From Pseudomonas hefeiensis (lineage in GTDB: Bacteria > Pseudomonadota > Gammaproteobacteria > Pseudomonadales > Pseudomonadaceae): 64,000 bases of DNA. Positions 26,991 to 34,375 of the stretch are shown piece by piece (the first letter of the stretch is position 1; every line of letters begins with the position of its first letter). Under the pieces are notes generated by a model. That model saw only the letters and a program-made list of their open reading frames with translations. It was not told where the DNA came from and did not search any database. The position numbers were made by a program, and so were the translations under genes. The DNA lies in contig NZ_CP117449.1 in the NCBI RefSeq assembly GCF_030687835.1, forward strand, positions 2,914,001 to 2,978,000. The letters run 5' to 3'.

Positions 26991-27466
26991 TGAATGTTTT
27001 TGAATTTGAAGTACTCATCGAACGTATCGGAACTTCGCACGAGGTACTGGTAGGGCAGGGCGTACTTCCCGACCAAACATTGACCGAAATATATGAGGGG
27101 CGAGATCGTCTTGAGCTTGAACTGGAACCGGGTATTGAGTTGGAGTTCTGGCGTGAGACGAGGAGGTTCGAGACGCTTTTCGTTACACTCATACGAACCA
27201 TACCTTCTATGTCGAAATATGAAGGCGAGCTTCCTATTTCATATATGTTGGAAATGACGCAGTCTGATGTTCATGCGGTTTTCGGGGAACCGATGGCATC
27301 GAAAGGTCCAATAAAGATGCCAGTGCCGATAGGGATGACTGGGGGGTGGGATTCGTACCCGTTGGACCCAGAACTGTATCCCGGTAAAAAGGTTGTTTTT
27401 CAATATGCCCAGGATATGAGAGTGAAAACCTTGGTCTTCACTTTGATAGATAAAGGGCACCGTTGA
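26990..27466 (+). CDS. Immunity protein of the pyocin (DUF6392-like)
   Basis: A 158-residue acidic, cytoplasmic-looking protein whose ATG shares one base with the toxin's TGA, the usual toxin/immunity coupling. The C-terminal half (ISYMLEMTQSDVHAVFGEP, then PIKMPVPIGMTGGWDSYPLD and VVFQYAQDMRVKTLVFTLI) recalls small DUF6392-type proteins found beside toxins; that name is from memory. It is not related to the colicin E/Im9-type immunity proteins downstream, which agrees with the toxin tip being a different domain. A broken second copy of its 5' end is at 27698-27830. Confidence 0.8.
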   Translation: MNVFEFEVLIERIGTSHEVLVGQGVLPDQTLTEIYEGRDRLELELEPGIELEFWRETRRFETLFVTLIRTIPSMSKYEGELPISYMLEMTQSDVHAVFGEPMASKGPIKMPVPIGMTGGWDSYPLDPELYPGKKVVFQYAQDMRVKTLVFTLIDKGHR

Positions 27467-27514
27467 TCAAGATGATGATCGCGCCGAATCGCTTTTATCG
27501 AGAATGGCTGCTAA

Positions 27515-27585
27515 ATGATCTTCAAAAAAATATGAAGACTATACCGAATTTGAGTCTTTATAAACCCGGCTTCAAGCCGGAATAG
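27515..27585 (+). pseudogene. Collapsed Im9-type immunity gene (start and end only)
   Basis: The first bases from ATG 27515 (ATGATCTTCAAAAA...GACTATACCGAATTTGAG) match the start of the intact Im genes at 28033 and 28935. After about 40 bp the sequence jumps to AAACCCGGCTTCAAGCCGGA and TAG, the end of the same gene (NKPGFKPE). About 200 bp is missing between. The flank to about 27655 resembles the flank after the intact gene at 29211-29282. Confidence 0.75.
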
Positions 27586-27670
27586 ATCAGGCCCCGCGTA
27601 CGCATCTGCTCGAACAATCGAGCAGGTGCATTGCCGAGCATGCACGCTTAAACATATTCCGTCGAGGGTG

Positions 27671-27830
27671 GCCTTCATAAAAAACAAGGATGGTACTAAT
27701 GAACAAGTTGGGCTTGAAGAGCTTATTAAAAGTATTGGAAGTAGTCATGAGGCCTTGATAAGTCGGGGGCTCCTGCCGGATGGTCGTTGAGTGAAACGTA
27801 TGAAGGTCGGGATCGGTTGGGGTTTAAGCC
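27671..27830 (+). pseudogene. Remnant of a second copy of the pyocin toxin end plus its immunity gene start
   Basis: CATAAAAAACAAGGATGGTA encodes HKKQGWY and is followed by TAA, the last residues of the intact pyocin (HKKQGWY). It is followed at once by GLEELIKSIGSSHEALISRG then LLPDG, homologous to the intact immunity protein's VLIERIGTSHEVLVGQGVLP. The start is shifted by one base and a second shift near 27780 carries the reading on into LSETYEGRDRL. It then breaks into the DNase tail at about 27833. It cannot be expressed as an immunity protein. Confidence 0.75.
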
Positions 27831-28036
27831 AGAGCTTCAACGAAAGGAATCTGAAACATATGCTTAACGGCTCTGCAGCGTATCCAAGTCAACTTGATCA
27901 AGTCGGCGGACGCAAAAAATTTGAATTGCACCATAAGGTAGAGGTGGCAAAAGGCGGCGGGGTTTACGATATGGAAAATCTGGTTGTTATGACTCCTAAG
28001 CGGCATATCCATATTCATAAAGGTAACGGCCAATGA
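27791..28036 (+). pseudogene. Truncated colicin-type HNH DNase tail
   Basis: From about 27833 the frame reads FNERNLKHMLNGSAAYPSQ, then DQVGGRKKFELHH and VYDMENLVVMTPKRHIHIH. This is the C-terminal half of a colicin E/pyocin HNH DNase with all motif histidines present. The first half of the nuclease and any delivery domain are missing; the first 14 codons of this open frame derive from the broken immunity gene. Its stop overlaps the next immunity gene (ATGA). Unlikely to be a working toxin. Confidence 0.75.
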
Positions 28037-28311
28037 TCTTTGCGAAGAAGAAGTATGAGGAGTACACAAAGAGTGAATTTCTCGATTTTTTACGCTGTTT
28101 TTTTGAGTTTCCTGACGGCATGAGGGGGGAAGCCCTGAATGATTACACAGACCAACTAATTGATCACTTCAATGAGATTACTGAGCATCCAGATCGCTCA
28201 GACGTTATTTTCTACCCAAAGAAAGATCAGGAGGACAGTCCAGAAGGAATACTAAAAGAGGTAAAAGAATGGCGAGCGCGCCATAACAAGCCTGGTTTCA
28301 AGCCAGAATAA
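28033..28311 (+). CDS. Colicin/pyocin DNase immunity protein (Im9-type)
   Basis: A 92-residue member of the Im2/Im9 family of colicin E/pyocin DNase immunity proteins. Helix III motif HPDRSDVIFYP corresponds to HPSGSDLIYYP in Im9, followed by EDSPEGILKEVKEWRARHNK and GFKPE. Such proteins bind the DNase exosite in the cytoplasm. It is intact, although the toxin it would match at 27791-28036 is broken, so it may be kept as an orphan immunity gene. Confidence 0.93.
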   Translation: MIFAKKKYEEYTKSEFLDFLRCFFEFPDGMRGEALNDYTDQLIDHFNEITEHPDRSDVIFYPKKDQEDSPEGILKEVKEWRARHNKPGFKPE

Positions 28312-28319
28312 ACCACCCT

Positions 28320-28516
28320 AACACCCCTGGTCCCGCCGGGCATCGAACAGCTCGGCCCGACCACCTTACCGATTACACCGCCACTCTCGCCGGTATATCC
28401 CGGCAACCCTGTAATCCCGGTCCTACCGGAAAACGAGACGTTTCCGGCTGTTGATCCGGGGCAAGTCGGTGCCAATATTCCGGGGTATCCGGCGGACATG
28501 GAGCTGCCTTCGCCGG
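28320..28516 (+). repeat. 197-bp direct repeat, copy 2 (head of orphan DNase cassette)
   Basis: It is identical to 26378-26574 except at one base. It starts 8 bp after the stop of the Im gene and stays open in frame with the DNase that follows, so the codons align exactly with the pyocin linker. It is the point at which an exchange would join the pyocin body to the orphan nuclease. Confidence 0.97.
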
Positions 28517-28929
28517 ATGCGCTGTTTTATGACCGGCGGGATGATCATGGCGTGGCGCTGGGGTTTGGGCGGCCAGTGTCGGGCATTTGGTTGGGGGAGG
28601 TGGCGAGGACGACTGGCGCACCTATTCCTGATCGGATTGCGGATCAGTTGAGGGGGAGGAAGTTTGCGAATTTTCATCGGTTCAGGGAGGCGGTTTGGAA
28701 GTCCGTGGCGGTGGATGCGGAGCTGGGTCAGCAATTTACCGGCATCAATTTGGATAGGATGCGAAATGGCCAGTCACCATACTCCATAAGAAAGGACCAA
28801 GTAGGAGGGCGAAAAGTATTTGAACTCCATCATGAGATTGAAATTTCAAAAGGTGGTGATGTGTATAACGTGGACAACATTCGTGTACTTACGCCCAAGC
28901 GTCACATCCAACACCACAGGGAGGGTTAA
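28498..28929 (+). CDS. Orphan colicin E/pyocin-type HNH DNase cassette
   Basis: A complete nuclease domain without delivery domains. From ATG 28498 it has 143 residues: GIWLGEVARTTGAPIPDRIA, DQLRGRKFANFHRFREAVW, DQVGGRKVFELHH and VYNVDNIRVLTPKRHIQHH. HNH histidines are at 111, 112, 136 and 140. The open frame extends upstream through the linker repeat to 28312 but has no convincing start, so the ATG is nominal and expression as it stands is doubtful. Its codon phase matches the pyocin linker, so recombination through the repeat would yield a standard DNase pyocin. The Im gene follows after 5 bp. Confidence 0.85.
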   Translation: MELPSPDALFYDRRDDHGVALGFGRPVSGIWLGEVARTTGAPIPDRIADQLRGRKFANFHRFREAVWKSVAVDAELGQQFTGINLDRMRNGQSPYSIRKDQVGGRKVFELHHEIEISKGGDVYNVDNIRVLTPKRHIQHHREG

Positions 28930-28934
28930 GGATA

Positions 28935-29210
28935 ATGATCTTTAAAGAAGCGCTGGAAGATTATACCGAGCTGGAATTTTTATCCTTTCTCGGGGAGCTG
29001 TTCCATAATACGAGTGATCTTAAAGGGCAGGACCTGGGGAAGTATCTGGATAAACTGGTTGATCATTTCGAACTTATTACAGAACACCCCGACGGTTCAG
29101 ATGTTCTCTTCTACCCAAAGGAAGGCCAGGAAGACAGCCCCGAAGGCATCCTGAAAGAAGTCAAGGAATGGCGCGCCCGCAATAACAAACCCGGCTTCAA
29201 GCCCGAATAA
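28935..29210 (+). CDS. Colicin/pyocin DNase immunity protein (Im9-type), second copy
   Basis: A 91-residue Im2/Im9-family protein: DYTELEFLSFLGELFHNTSD, HPDGSDVLFYPKEGQEDSPE and the end NNKPGFKPE. The C-terminal ~45 residues are nearly identical to those of the 28033 copy while the N-terminal specificity helices (Im9 helices I-II) differ, as expected for immunity to different DNases. It lies 5 bp after the orphan DNase, so it is its likely partner. Confidence 0.93.
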   Translation: MIFKEALEDYTELEFLSFLGELFHNTSDLKGQDLGKYLDKLVDHFELITEHPDGSDVLFYPKEGQEDSPEGILKEVKEWRARNNKPGFKPE

Positions 29211-29293
29211 TCCCGCCCGTTGAACGCATCTGCCCGACACGCCGCGAGCAGGTGCGTCATCGAGGACGTACGCTTAAACAAGGAAAACCCAAG

Positions 29294-31129
29294 ATGGAAC
29301 TTAAACCAAAACTCAAGGATTACACCGAGTCCGAGTTTCAGATGTTCGTCGACAAAATCTGGGACGTGGATACCGATAAAGAAAATCATGACCGGCTCAT
29401 CGCCCACTTTGATCAAATAGTCGGTCATCCCAGCGGAGCGGACCTGTTGTTTTATTCGCAGGACCCCTTCAATCCGAATTCCCCGGGCGCTGTCGTCTAC
29501 CATCTCAAACATTGGTATCACCAAAAGAAAGTTATTCCTTTCAAGAACGGAGTGCTTCCAGCGCCATTCACACCGGTCACCGGGTCGAGCTTCGTTGAAA
29601 ACGCCACGGCGAGAGCCAGGCGCGAACTTGCCAATGCGCAGCGGATGGGGGCGGACATTGCCGCTGCAGAGCAAACGATTGAGTCGACGTACTCTCTGCT
29701 TGAAAGCGCTATTAAGCATCTGCCGATCCAACAAGATCCGAACGTGACGCTGAAGGAGTTGGAAAAAGGCATCCGCCAGATCGAGCACGCGCAGCATGAG
29801 GTGCTGATGGCCGTTCGTGCATTCGAACGCAAGAAAATGGGCGTTGAATTCGCCAAAAACACGGCCCAGCAGAATCTCACTTATAACCAAGCTGACAAAA
29901 CCGTTTGGCAAGCCAATGTGCAGCAGGCTACGGCCAATCACGGTCGTTATATTGCGCGTTTATCCTTGATCACCCAGCGCCATGCTCAACTTCACGCCAG
30001 GGCCGAAACCGCGGTAGAACATGCTTGGCAGCAACGGGTGCGCTTGCGTACCTTCGATCAGTACCGAAACGTGTTTCGTCTGTCTATCGCCGATAACCAG
30101 GGCCGCCCGAATCTATTGATTAGCAACGCGCAGCCGCTGATGCCAGTGCAACGAATGGACTTGCAAAAGACCATCCGTTCGGCAATCGCCGAGTTCCATT
30201 GGTCACTGACCGACGGCGCGCAGGAGCATCTAGGGCAATACGCTGGCGTGGTGAGCTTCAACTTCGTCAGTCGAGCCAAGGCCGTGCGCTTTGGCCTCTG
30301 CGTGCCGTTGACCGAGCTCTCCCTGATTGATCCTGATTGGCATGTGCTTGCCGCCCAGCGTGGTGAGGTCGAGTTGCCTATGCGAATGAGTGCCACGACG
30401 GTCGCGGTGAAACCCGGCAGCCTGTCTTATGGGCTAAAAGCAATACGCGAGCTTTTCGAGATCTATATCACGCCCTGCGCCGGGGGTTTACCTGCGAAGG
30501 TTCGTGTCAGGCCAGCGGTCTGGCATGAAGACGAGAGGGTTTACCGTTTCACGACAGATGACCGGCAGGACTCCGCTATCGAATGGGCGCAACCCCCTGG
30601 CTTGGAGGCGTCAGTTGAGACCAAGCTGGATCGGCTCGATTCCGCTGGCTTTGTCCGGTCCTCACCGGTGCCCGAATTGGCCTCGTTCGACTCTGTCGAA
30701 GAGGTGCGATTCGATGATTATGTCGTGGTGTTCCCCCACGATTCCGGGCTGGAGCCGGTTTATGTGATGTTCAACGACCGTCGGGATTGTCCGGGTGTCG
30801 TGAGCGGAGCAGGGCTGGAGGTGGCTGAGGGCTGGCAGACGCAAGCGGCGAGCAGCCAGGGCGCCCCTGTTCCGGCGTTGGTTGCCGATCAATTGCGCGG
30901 GCAAGTCTTCGAGCGTTTAGACCTGTTCAAACGTGCGTTCTGGAAAGCTGTCGCGGCGACGCCGACACTGAACGCACAGTTCACAATGGACAACCGGGTG
31001 TTACTGCTCAGCGGTTCGGCGCCTCGCAGCGAGCAACCCGGTCATCGTGCGCTGCGCATCTTGCACCGTGTCGACGTCACGCAAGGCGGTGGTGTCTACG
31101 ATCTTGATAACCTGATTGTTCGTGGTTGA
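29294..31129 (+). CDS. Immunity-pyocin fusion protein: Im9-type domain, coiled coil, pyocin S domain, truncated HNH domain
   Basis: A 611-residue protein starting at ATG 29294. Residues 1-86 are a full Im9-type immunity domain (MELKPKLKDYTESEFQMFVD, HPSGADLLFYS). The same chain then continues into a helical region (about 100-270), a pyocin S translocation domain (about 275-500) and, at 513-611, a DNase-like domain (GWQTQAASSQGAPVPALVAD...). In that last part only the first HNH histidine (591, LHR) remains, the second is Arg592, and the chain stops at DNLIVRG before the TPKxHIxxH end. The frame is continuous across the immunity/pyocin junction. The protein is therefore not a nuclease. It may be an immunity protein with an oversized tail, or a scar of deletion. 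Confidence 0.85.
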   Translation: MELKPKLKDYTESEFQMFVDKIWDVDTDKENHDRLIAHFDQIVGHPSGADLLFYSQDPFNPNSPGAVVYHLKHWYHQKKVIPFKNGVLPAPFTPVTGSSFVENATARARRELANAQRMGADIAAAEQTIESTYSLLESAIKHLPIQQDPNVTLKELEKGIRQIEHAQHEVLMAVRAFERKKMGVEFAKNTAQQNLTYNQADKTVWQANVQQATANHGRYIARLSLITQRHAQLHARAETAVEHAWQQRVRLRTFDQYRNVFRLSIADNQGRPNLLISNAQPLMPVQRMDLQKTIRSAIAEFHWSLTDGAQEHLGQYAGVVSFNFVSRAKAVRFGLCVPLTELSLIDPDWHVLAAQRGEVELPMRMSATTVAVKPGSLSYGLKAIRELFEIYITPCAGGLPAKVRVRPAVWHEDERVYRFTTDDRQDSAIEWAQPPGLEASVETKLDRLDSAGFVRSSPVPELASFDSVEEVRFDDYVVVFPHDSGLEPVYVMFNDRRDCPGVVSGAGLEVAEGWQTQAASSQGAPVPALVADQLRGQVFERLDLFKRAFWKAVAATPTLNAQFTMDNRVLLLSGSAPRSEQPGHRALRILHRVDVTQGGGVYDLDNLIVRG

Positions 31130-31169
31130 CTTCGTCTGGGCCCCTCAAATCGGTGCAGAGGATGGGGAA

Positions 31170-32102
31170 TCAACCTTCGCGCTCAGGCACTTCAGCCACC
31201 TCGACCGCATTTTTGCCCCGAGTCTTCAGTTCGCTGACGATCACCGCCGCCACGATCAGCCCCGCGCCTACCAGCGCAATCGCCGGCAACCGCTCGCCGG
31301 CCAGGCGTCCGGCAATGCCGGCCCATACCGGTTCCCCGGCATAGATCAGCGTGGCGCGGGTGGGCGAGACGCTTTTCTGTGCCCAGTTCATCGCCACCTG
31401 GATCGCCGCGCTGGCGGCGCCCAGGCCCACGGCACTGACCAGTAGCAACCAGGAAAATGGCGGGATCGTTTCTTGGGTCGGCACCACCATCAGGAACGCC
31501 AGCACCGCCGTGCTCGCCAGTTGCACCACGGTTACCCGGCGCACATCGACCTGGCCGGCGTAGGCGCTGATCAGGATGATTTCGGCGGCAATGGCGATGG
31601 CGCTGATCAGCGTGGCGATTTCACCGGGGCTGAAATTCAACGATGCCCCGGCCGGGCCTGACACCAGCATCAACCCGGTGAATGCCAGCATGATGCCGAG
31701 GCTGGGCATCAAGCCGGGCCGGCGGCCCAGCACCAGCCACTGCAACAGCGGCACGAACGGCACGTACAGCGCGGTGATGAACGCCGACTGGCTGCTGGGA
31801 ATGGTCTGCAGGCCGACGGTCTGCAAGCCATAGCCGAGCATGATCGCCACGCCGATGAAGCATCCGGCCTTGAGTTCGAACAGGGTCAGGTCGCGCAGAT
31901 GCCGCCACGAAAACAGCGCGACAAACGCTGCTGCGGCGGCAAACCGCAAGCCTACGAAAAACATCGGTCCGCTGACCGTCATGGCGTGCTGCACCAGCAA
32001 GAAGGTTCCACCCCAGATCATGGTGATCAGCACCAGCACGCATTCGGCCTTGCTGAACCTTGAGAAACGGGAGGAAGCTTGAGGGGAGTTCACCGATGCC
32101 AT
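31170..32102 (-). CDS. EamA/DMT-family transporter
   Basis: A 310-residue drug/metabolite transporter with ten hydrophobic segments in two EamA repeats (MIWGGTFLLVQHAMTVSGPM, ALYVPFVPLLQWLVLGRRPG, and in repeat two YAGEPVWAGIAGRL). Start ATG at 32100-32102 leaves a normal N-terminus ahead of helix 1. DMT exporters typically move amino acids or metabolites out of the cell. Divergent from an XRE-cupin regulator across 75 bp, a common pairing in which the regulator controls the exporter. Confidence 0.9.
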   Translation of the reverse strand: MASVNSPQASSRFSRFSKAECVLVLITMIWGGTFLLVQHAMTVSGPMFFVGLRFAAAAAFVALFSWRHLRDLTLFELKAGCFIGVAIMLGYGLQTVGLQTIPSSQSAFITALYVPFVPLLQWLVLGRRPGLMPSLGIMLAFTGLMLVSGPAGASLNFSPGEIATLISAIAIAAEIILISAYAGQVDVRRVTVVQLASTAVLAFLMVVPTQETIPPFSWLLLVSAVGLGAASAAIQVAMNWAQKSVSPTRATLIYAGEPVWAGIAGRLAGERLPAIALVGAGLIVAAVIVSELKTRGKNAVEVAEVPEREG

Positions 32103-32177
32103 GACCTTGCGCGCCACTTGAGGCGGACGCACAATGCGCCCGAAGAAGGTGGGCAGTATAATGCGCAACCCCAGCAG

Positions 32178-32753
32178 ATGAGCAATATAGTGCACAAAGA
32201 AAACGGTCAGCGGGCATCCGTCCTGCAACACGTCAGCCAGAACGTCCGCCGCCTGCGGCACGCCTCGCAGCTGAGCCAGACAACCCTGGCCGAACTGTCC
32301 GGGGTCAGCCGGCGCATGCTGGTGGCCATCGAGGCCGGTGAAAAGAACGTCAGCCTGACCACCCTTGACCGTGTCGCCGAAGCCCTCGACGTGGCCTTCA
32401 GCGACTTGATTCAGGCCCCCGATGCTCGTGACCCGAGTCGCATCAACGAACTGGCCTGGGCCGGTACCATCCCCGGTAGCAAAGCGGTTTTACTGGCCAA
32501 GGCCACCGCCAGCCGCGAAGTCGAACTCTGGGAATGGCGCCTGGAGCCCGGGGAGCATTATCCATCCGAACCCGATGCCGATGGCTGGAGCGAGCAGCTC
32601 TATGTATTCGAGGGCTGCCTGACCCTGATGCTGGGCAGCGAAGAGCGCCAGATAGGCGCCGGTGAGTTTTTCATGTTCGCCAGCAACCAGCCCCATGCCT
32701 ATCGCAATGATGGTTCGGTGGCGGCGAGATTCGTACGCAACGTGGTGATTTGA
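32178..32753 (+). CDS. XRE-family regulator with C-terminal cupin domain
   Basis: A 191-residue protein. XRE helix-turn-helix at about 15-70 (NVRRLRHASQLSQTTLAELS, RRMLVAIEAGEKNVSL). Cupin_2 domain at about 105-190 (ELWEWRLEPGEHY, LYVFEGCLTLMLGSEE, GEFFMFASNQPHAYRN). Such regulators sense a small ligand through the cupin fold. Start ATG at 32178 is in good context; it lies divergent from the EamA gene and 15 bp upstream of an FAD-dependent oxidoreductase, probably in one operon with it. Confidence 0.9.
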   Translation: MSNIVHKENGQRASVLQHVSQNVRRLRHASQLSQTTLAELSGVSRRMLVAIEAGEKNVSLTTLDRVAEALDVAFSDLIQAPDARDPSRINELAWAGTIPGSKAVLLAKATASREVELWEWRLEPGEHYPSEPDADGWSEQLYVFEGCLTLMLGSEERQIGAGEFFMFASNQPHAYRNDGSVAARFVRNVVI

Positions 32754-32768
32754 TTCCTGGAGAGCGAC

Positions 32769-34217
32769 ATGCATACAGCGCTGGATCGACCTGGCAGCAG
32801 CATCACCCGCGAGGCCGACGTCCTGATCATCGGCGGCGGGCTGAGCGGAGCCATGCTGGCGGCGCAGCTATTGCGTCTGCCTGGACGGCGCAACGTGCTG
32901 ATCGTCGAGCCGCGCAGCGAGCTGGGTCGGGGTGAGGCCTACAGCGCTGTGGAGCTGGGCCACACCTTGAACGGCAATGCCGCGCGGATGAGCGTCGATC
33001 CGGACAACGCCGATGACCTGACCCAATGGCTCGCCGAATTCATCGAGGCCGGTGGCTGGCCCGAGTCGGATCAGCAGCATGTACCGGTCAGCGAGCTGTT
33101 TCCCCCCCGGGGCATCTTCGGTTTGTATGTGCAACAGCGCCTGGCTGAAGCCCGGGCGCTGGGAGCCCGCAATGGCTCCGGGGTCGAGCATGTGCGCGGG
33201 GAAGCCGTGGATCTGCAGGTCGCGGGTGACACCGTGCTGTTGACGCTTGACGATGGCCAGACGTTGCGCGGAGGTTTCGCGGTGCTCGCCACTGGCATGT
33301 TCCCGGCGGCGCGTACCCCGCAGACCGAATCCAGCGGCTTGAATGCCGCCGCGCTGGACCCTTGGGATGTAGCGGCGATGCGTCGGCTCGACCCGCAATC
33401 CACGGTGTTGATCATTGGCTCAGGGCTGACAATGGTGGATGCCGTGGTGTCCCTGGAGCAGGCCGGACATCGTGGACCTATCGAAGTGTTTTCCCGTCAT
33501 GGCCTGCTGCCCCATGTGCGTCGACAACCGCCTGAATGGGTGGATTTTCTCGCCGACGATCACAGTCTCCGCTCGCCGCGCCAATTGATGCGGGCCCTGC
33601 GTGAGCAATGTCGTCAGGCCCAGGCCGAGGGCATCGACTGGCAGGCCCCGCTGGACACGGTGCGCGCCCACATTGGGCGCCTTTGGAGCCAGGCCAGCGA
33701 TGTGCAACGCCGACAATTCGTTCGCCACGTACGGCCATGGTGGGAGAGCCATCATCATCGTTCGCCTCCTTTGAGCGCCGAGCTGGTGGCGCGGCTGCAC
33801 GAGGAAGGGCGGTTGCGGATCCAGGCGGCGTCGTTCAAGGGGCTGGCGTCGTCTGCCGAGGGAACGGTGAACATCCGCATTCGCCGGCGGGGCGAGGCGG
33901 ATCTGACGGTGGTGCAGGGCGCTGCGCTGATCAACTCCAGTGGCATCGAATACGATTGGCGCCGGGTTGCACGCCCGTTGCCTCAACAACTGCTGGCTCG
34001 TGGATTGGTCCAGCCCGGCCCATTGGCCCTGGGTATCGCCGCCCATCCTGATGGCGCGGTGCTGGATGCCCAGGGCAAGCCTGCCAGTCGTCTGTTCGCC
34101 ATGGGACCACCGTTGCGCGGGATGTGGTGGGAAAGCACCGCAGTGACCGATGTGGCGAGCCAGGCCAAGGTGCTGGCGGCGCGGTTGGTTGCGCTGCAAA
34201 CCCAATACCCAGGCTGA
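32769..34217 (+). CDS. FAD/NAD(P)-binding oxidoreductase
   Basis: A 482-residue flavoprotein of the FAD-NAD(P)-binding family. The FAD motif DVLIIGGGLSGAMLAAQLLR is at about 17-36, and VLIIGSGLTMVDAVVSL at about 215-231 is the NAD(P)-binding motif. The C-terminal FAD contact region is AMGPPLRGMWWESTAVTDV. Proteins of this kind sit beside regulators and exporters in Pseudomonas and are poorly characterised. Substrate unknown. Confidence 0.85.
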   Translation: MHTALDRPGSSITREADVLIIGGGLSGAMLAAQLLRLPGRRNVLIVEPRSELGRGEAYSAVELGHTLNGNAARMSVDPDNADDLTQWLAEFIEAGGWPESDQQHVPVSELFPPRGIFGLYVQQRLAEARALGARNGSGVEHVRGEAVDLQVAGDTVLLTLDDGQTLRGGFAVLATGMFPAARTPQTESSGLNAAALDPWDVAAMRRLDPQSTVLIIGSGLTMVDAVVSLEQAGHRGPIEVFSRHGLLPHVRRQPPEWVDFLADDHSLRSPRQLMRALREQCRQAQAEGIDWQAPLDTVRAHIGRLWSQASDVQRRQFVRHVRPWWESHHHRSPPLSAELVARLHEEGRLRIQAASFKGLASSAEGTVNIRIRRRGEADLTVVQGAALINSSGIEYDWRRVARPLPQQLLARGLVQPGPLALGIAAHPDGAVLDAQGKPASRLFAMGPPLRGMWWESTAVTDVASQAKVLAARLVALQTQYPG

Positions 34218-34227
34218 ACACCGCCCC

Positions 34228-34349
34228 CTGTGGCGAGGGGATTTATCCCCGCTGGGTCGCGTAGCGGCCCCAAAATTCCTTCCTGACACACCGAGGCGTC
34301 AGTTTCAGGGGCGCTTCGCACCCCAGCGGGGATAAATCCCCTCGCCACA
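34228..34349. repeat. REP pair (GGCGAGGGGATTTATCCCC family), inverted
   Basis: CTGTGGCGAGGGGATTTATC at 34228 and its reverse complement ending at 34349 (GATAAATCCCCTCGCCACA) face each other across a 70-bp centre. This is a Pseudomonas REP doublet (REPIN-like) in the convergent gap after the flavoprotein gene. Same family as 47742-47860. Confidence 0.9.
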
Positions 34350-34375
34350 AAGGTGGGGCACAAATCGGCAGCGTG

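Noticed and set aside
27697..27777. A short gene starting at the ATG at 27699
   Set aside because: The frame is a frame-shifted piece of the second immunity copy and its natural reading frame is broken.
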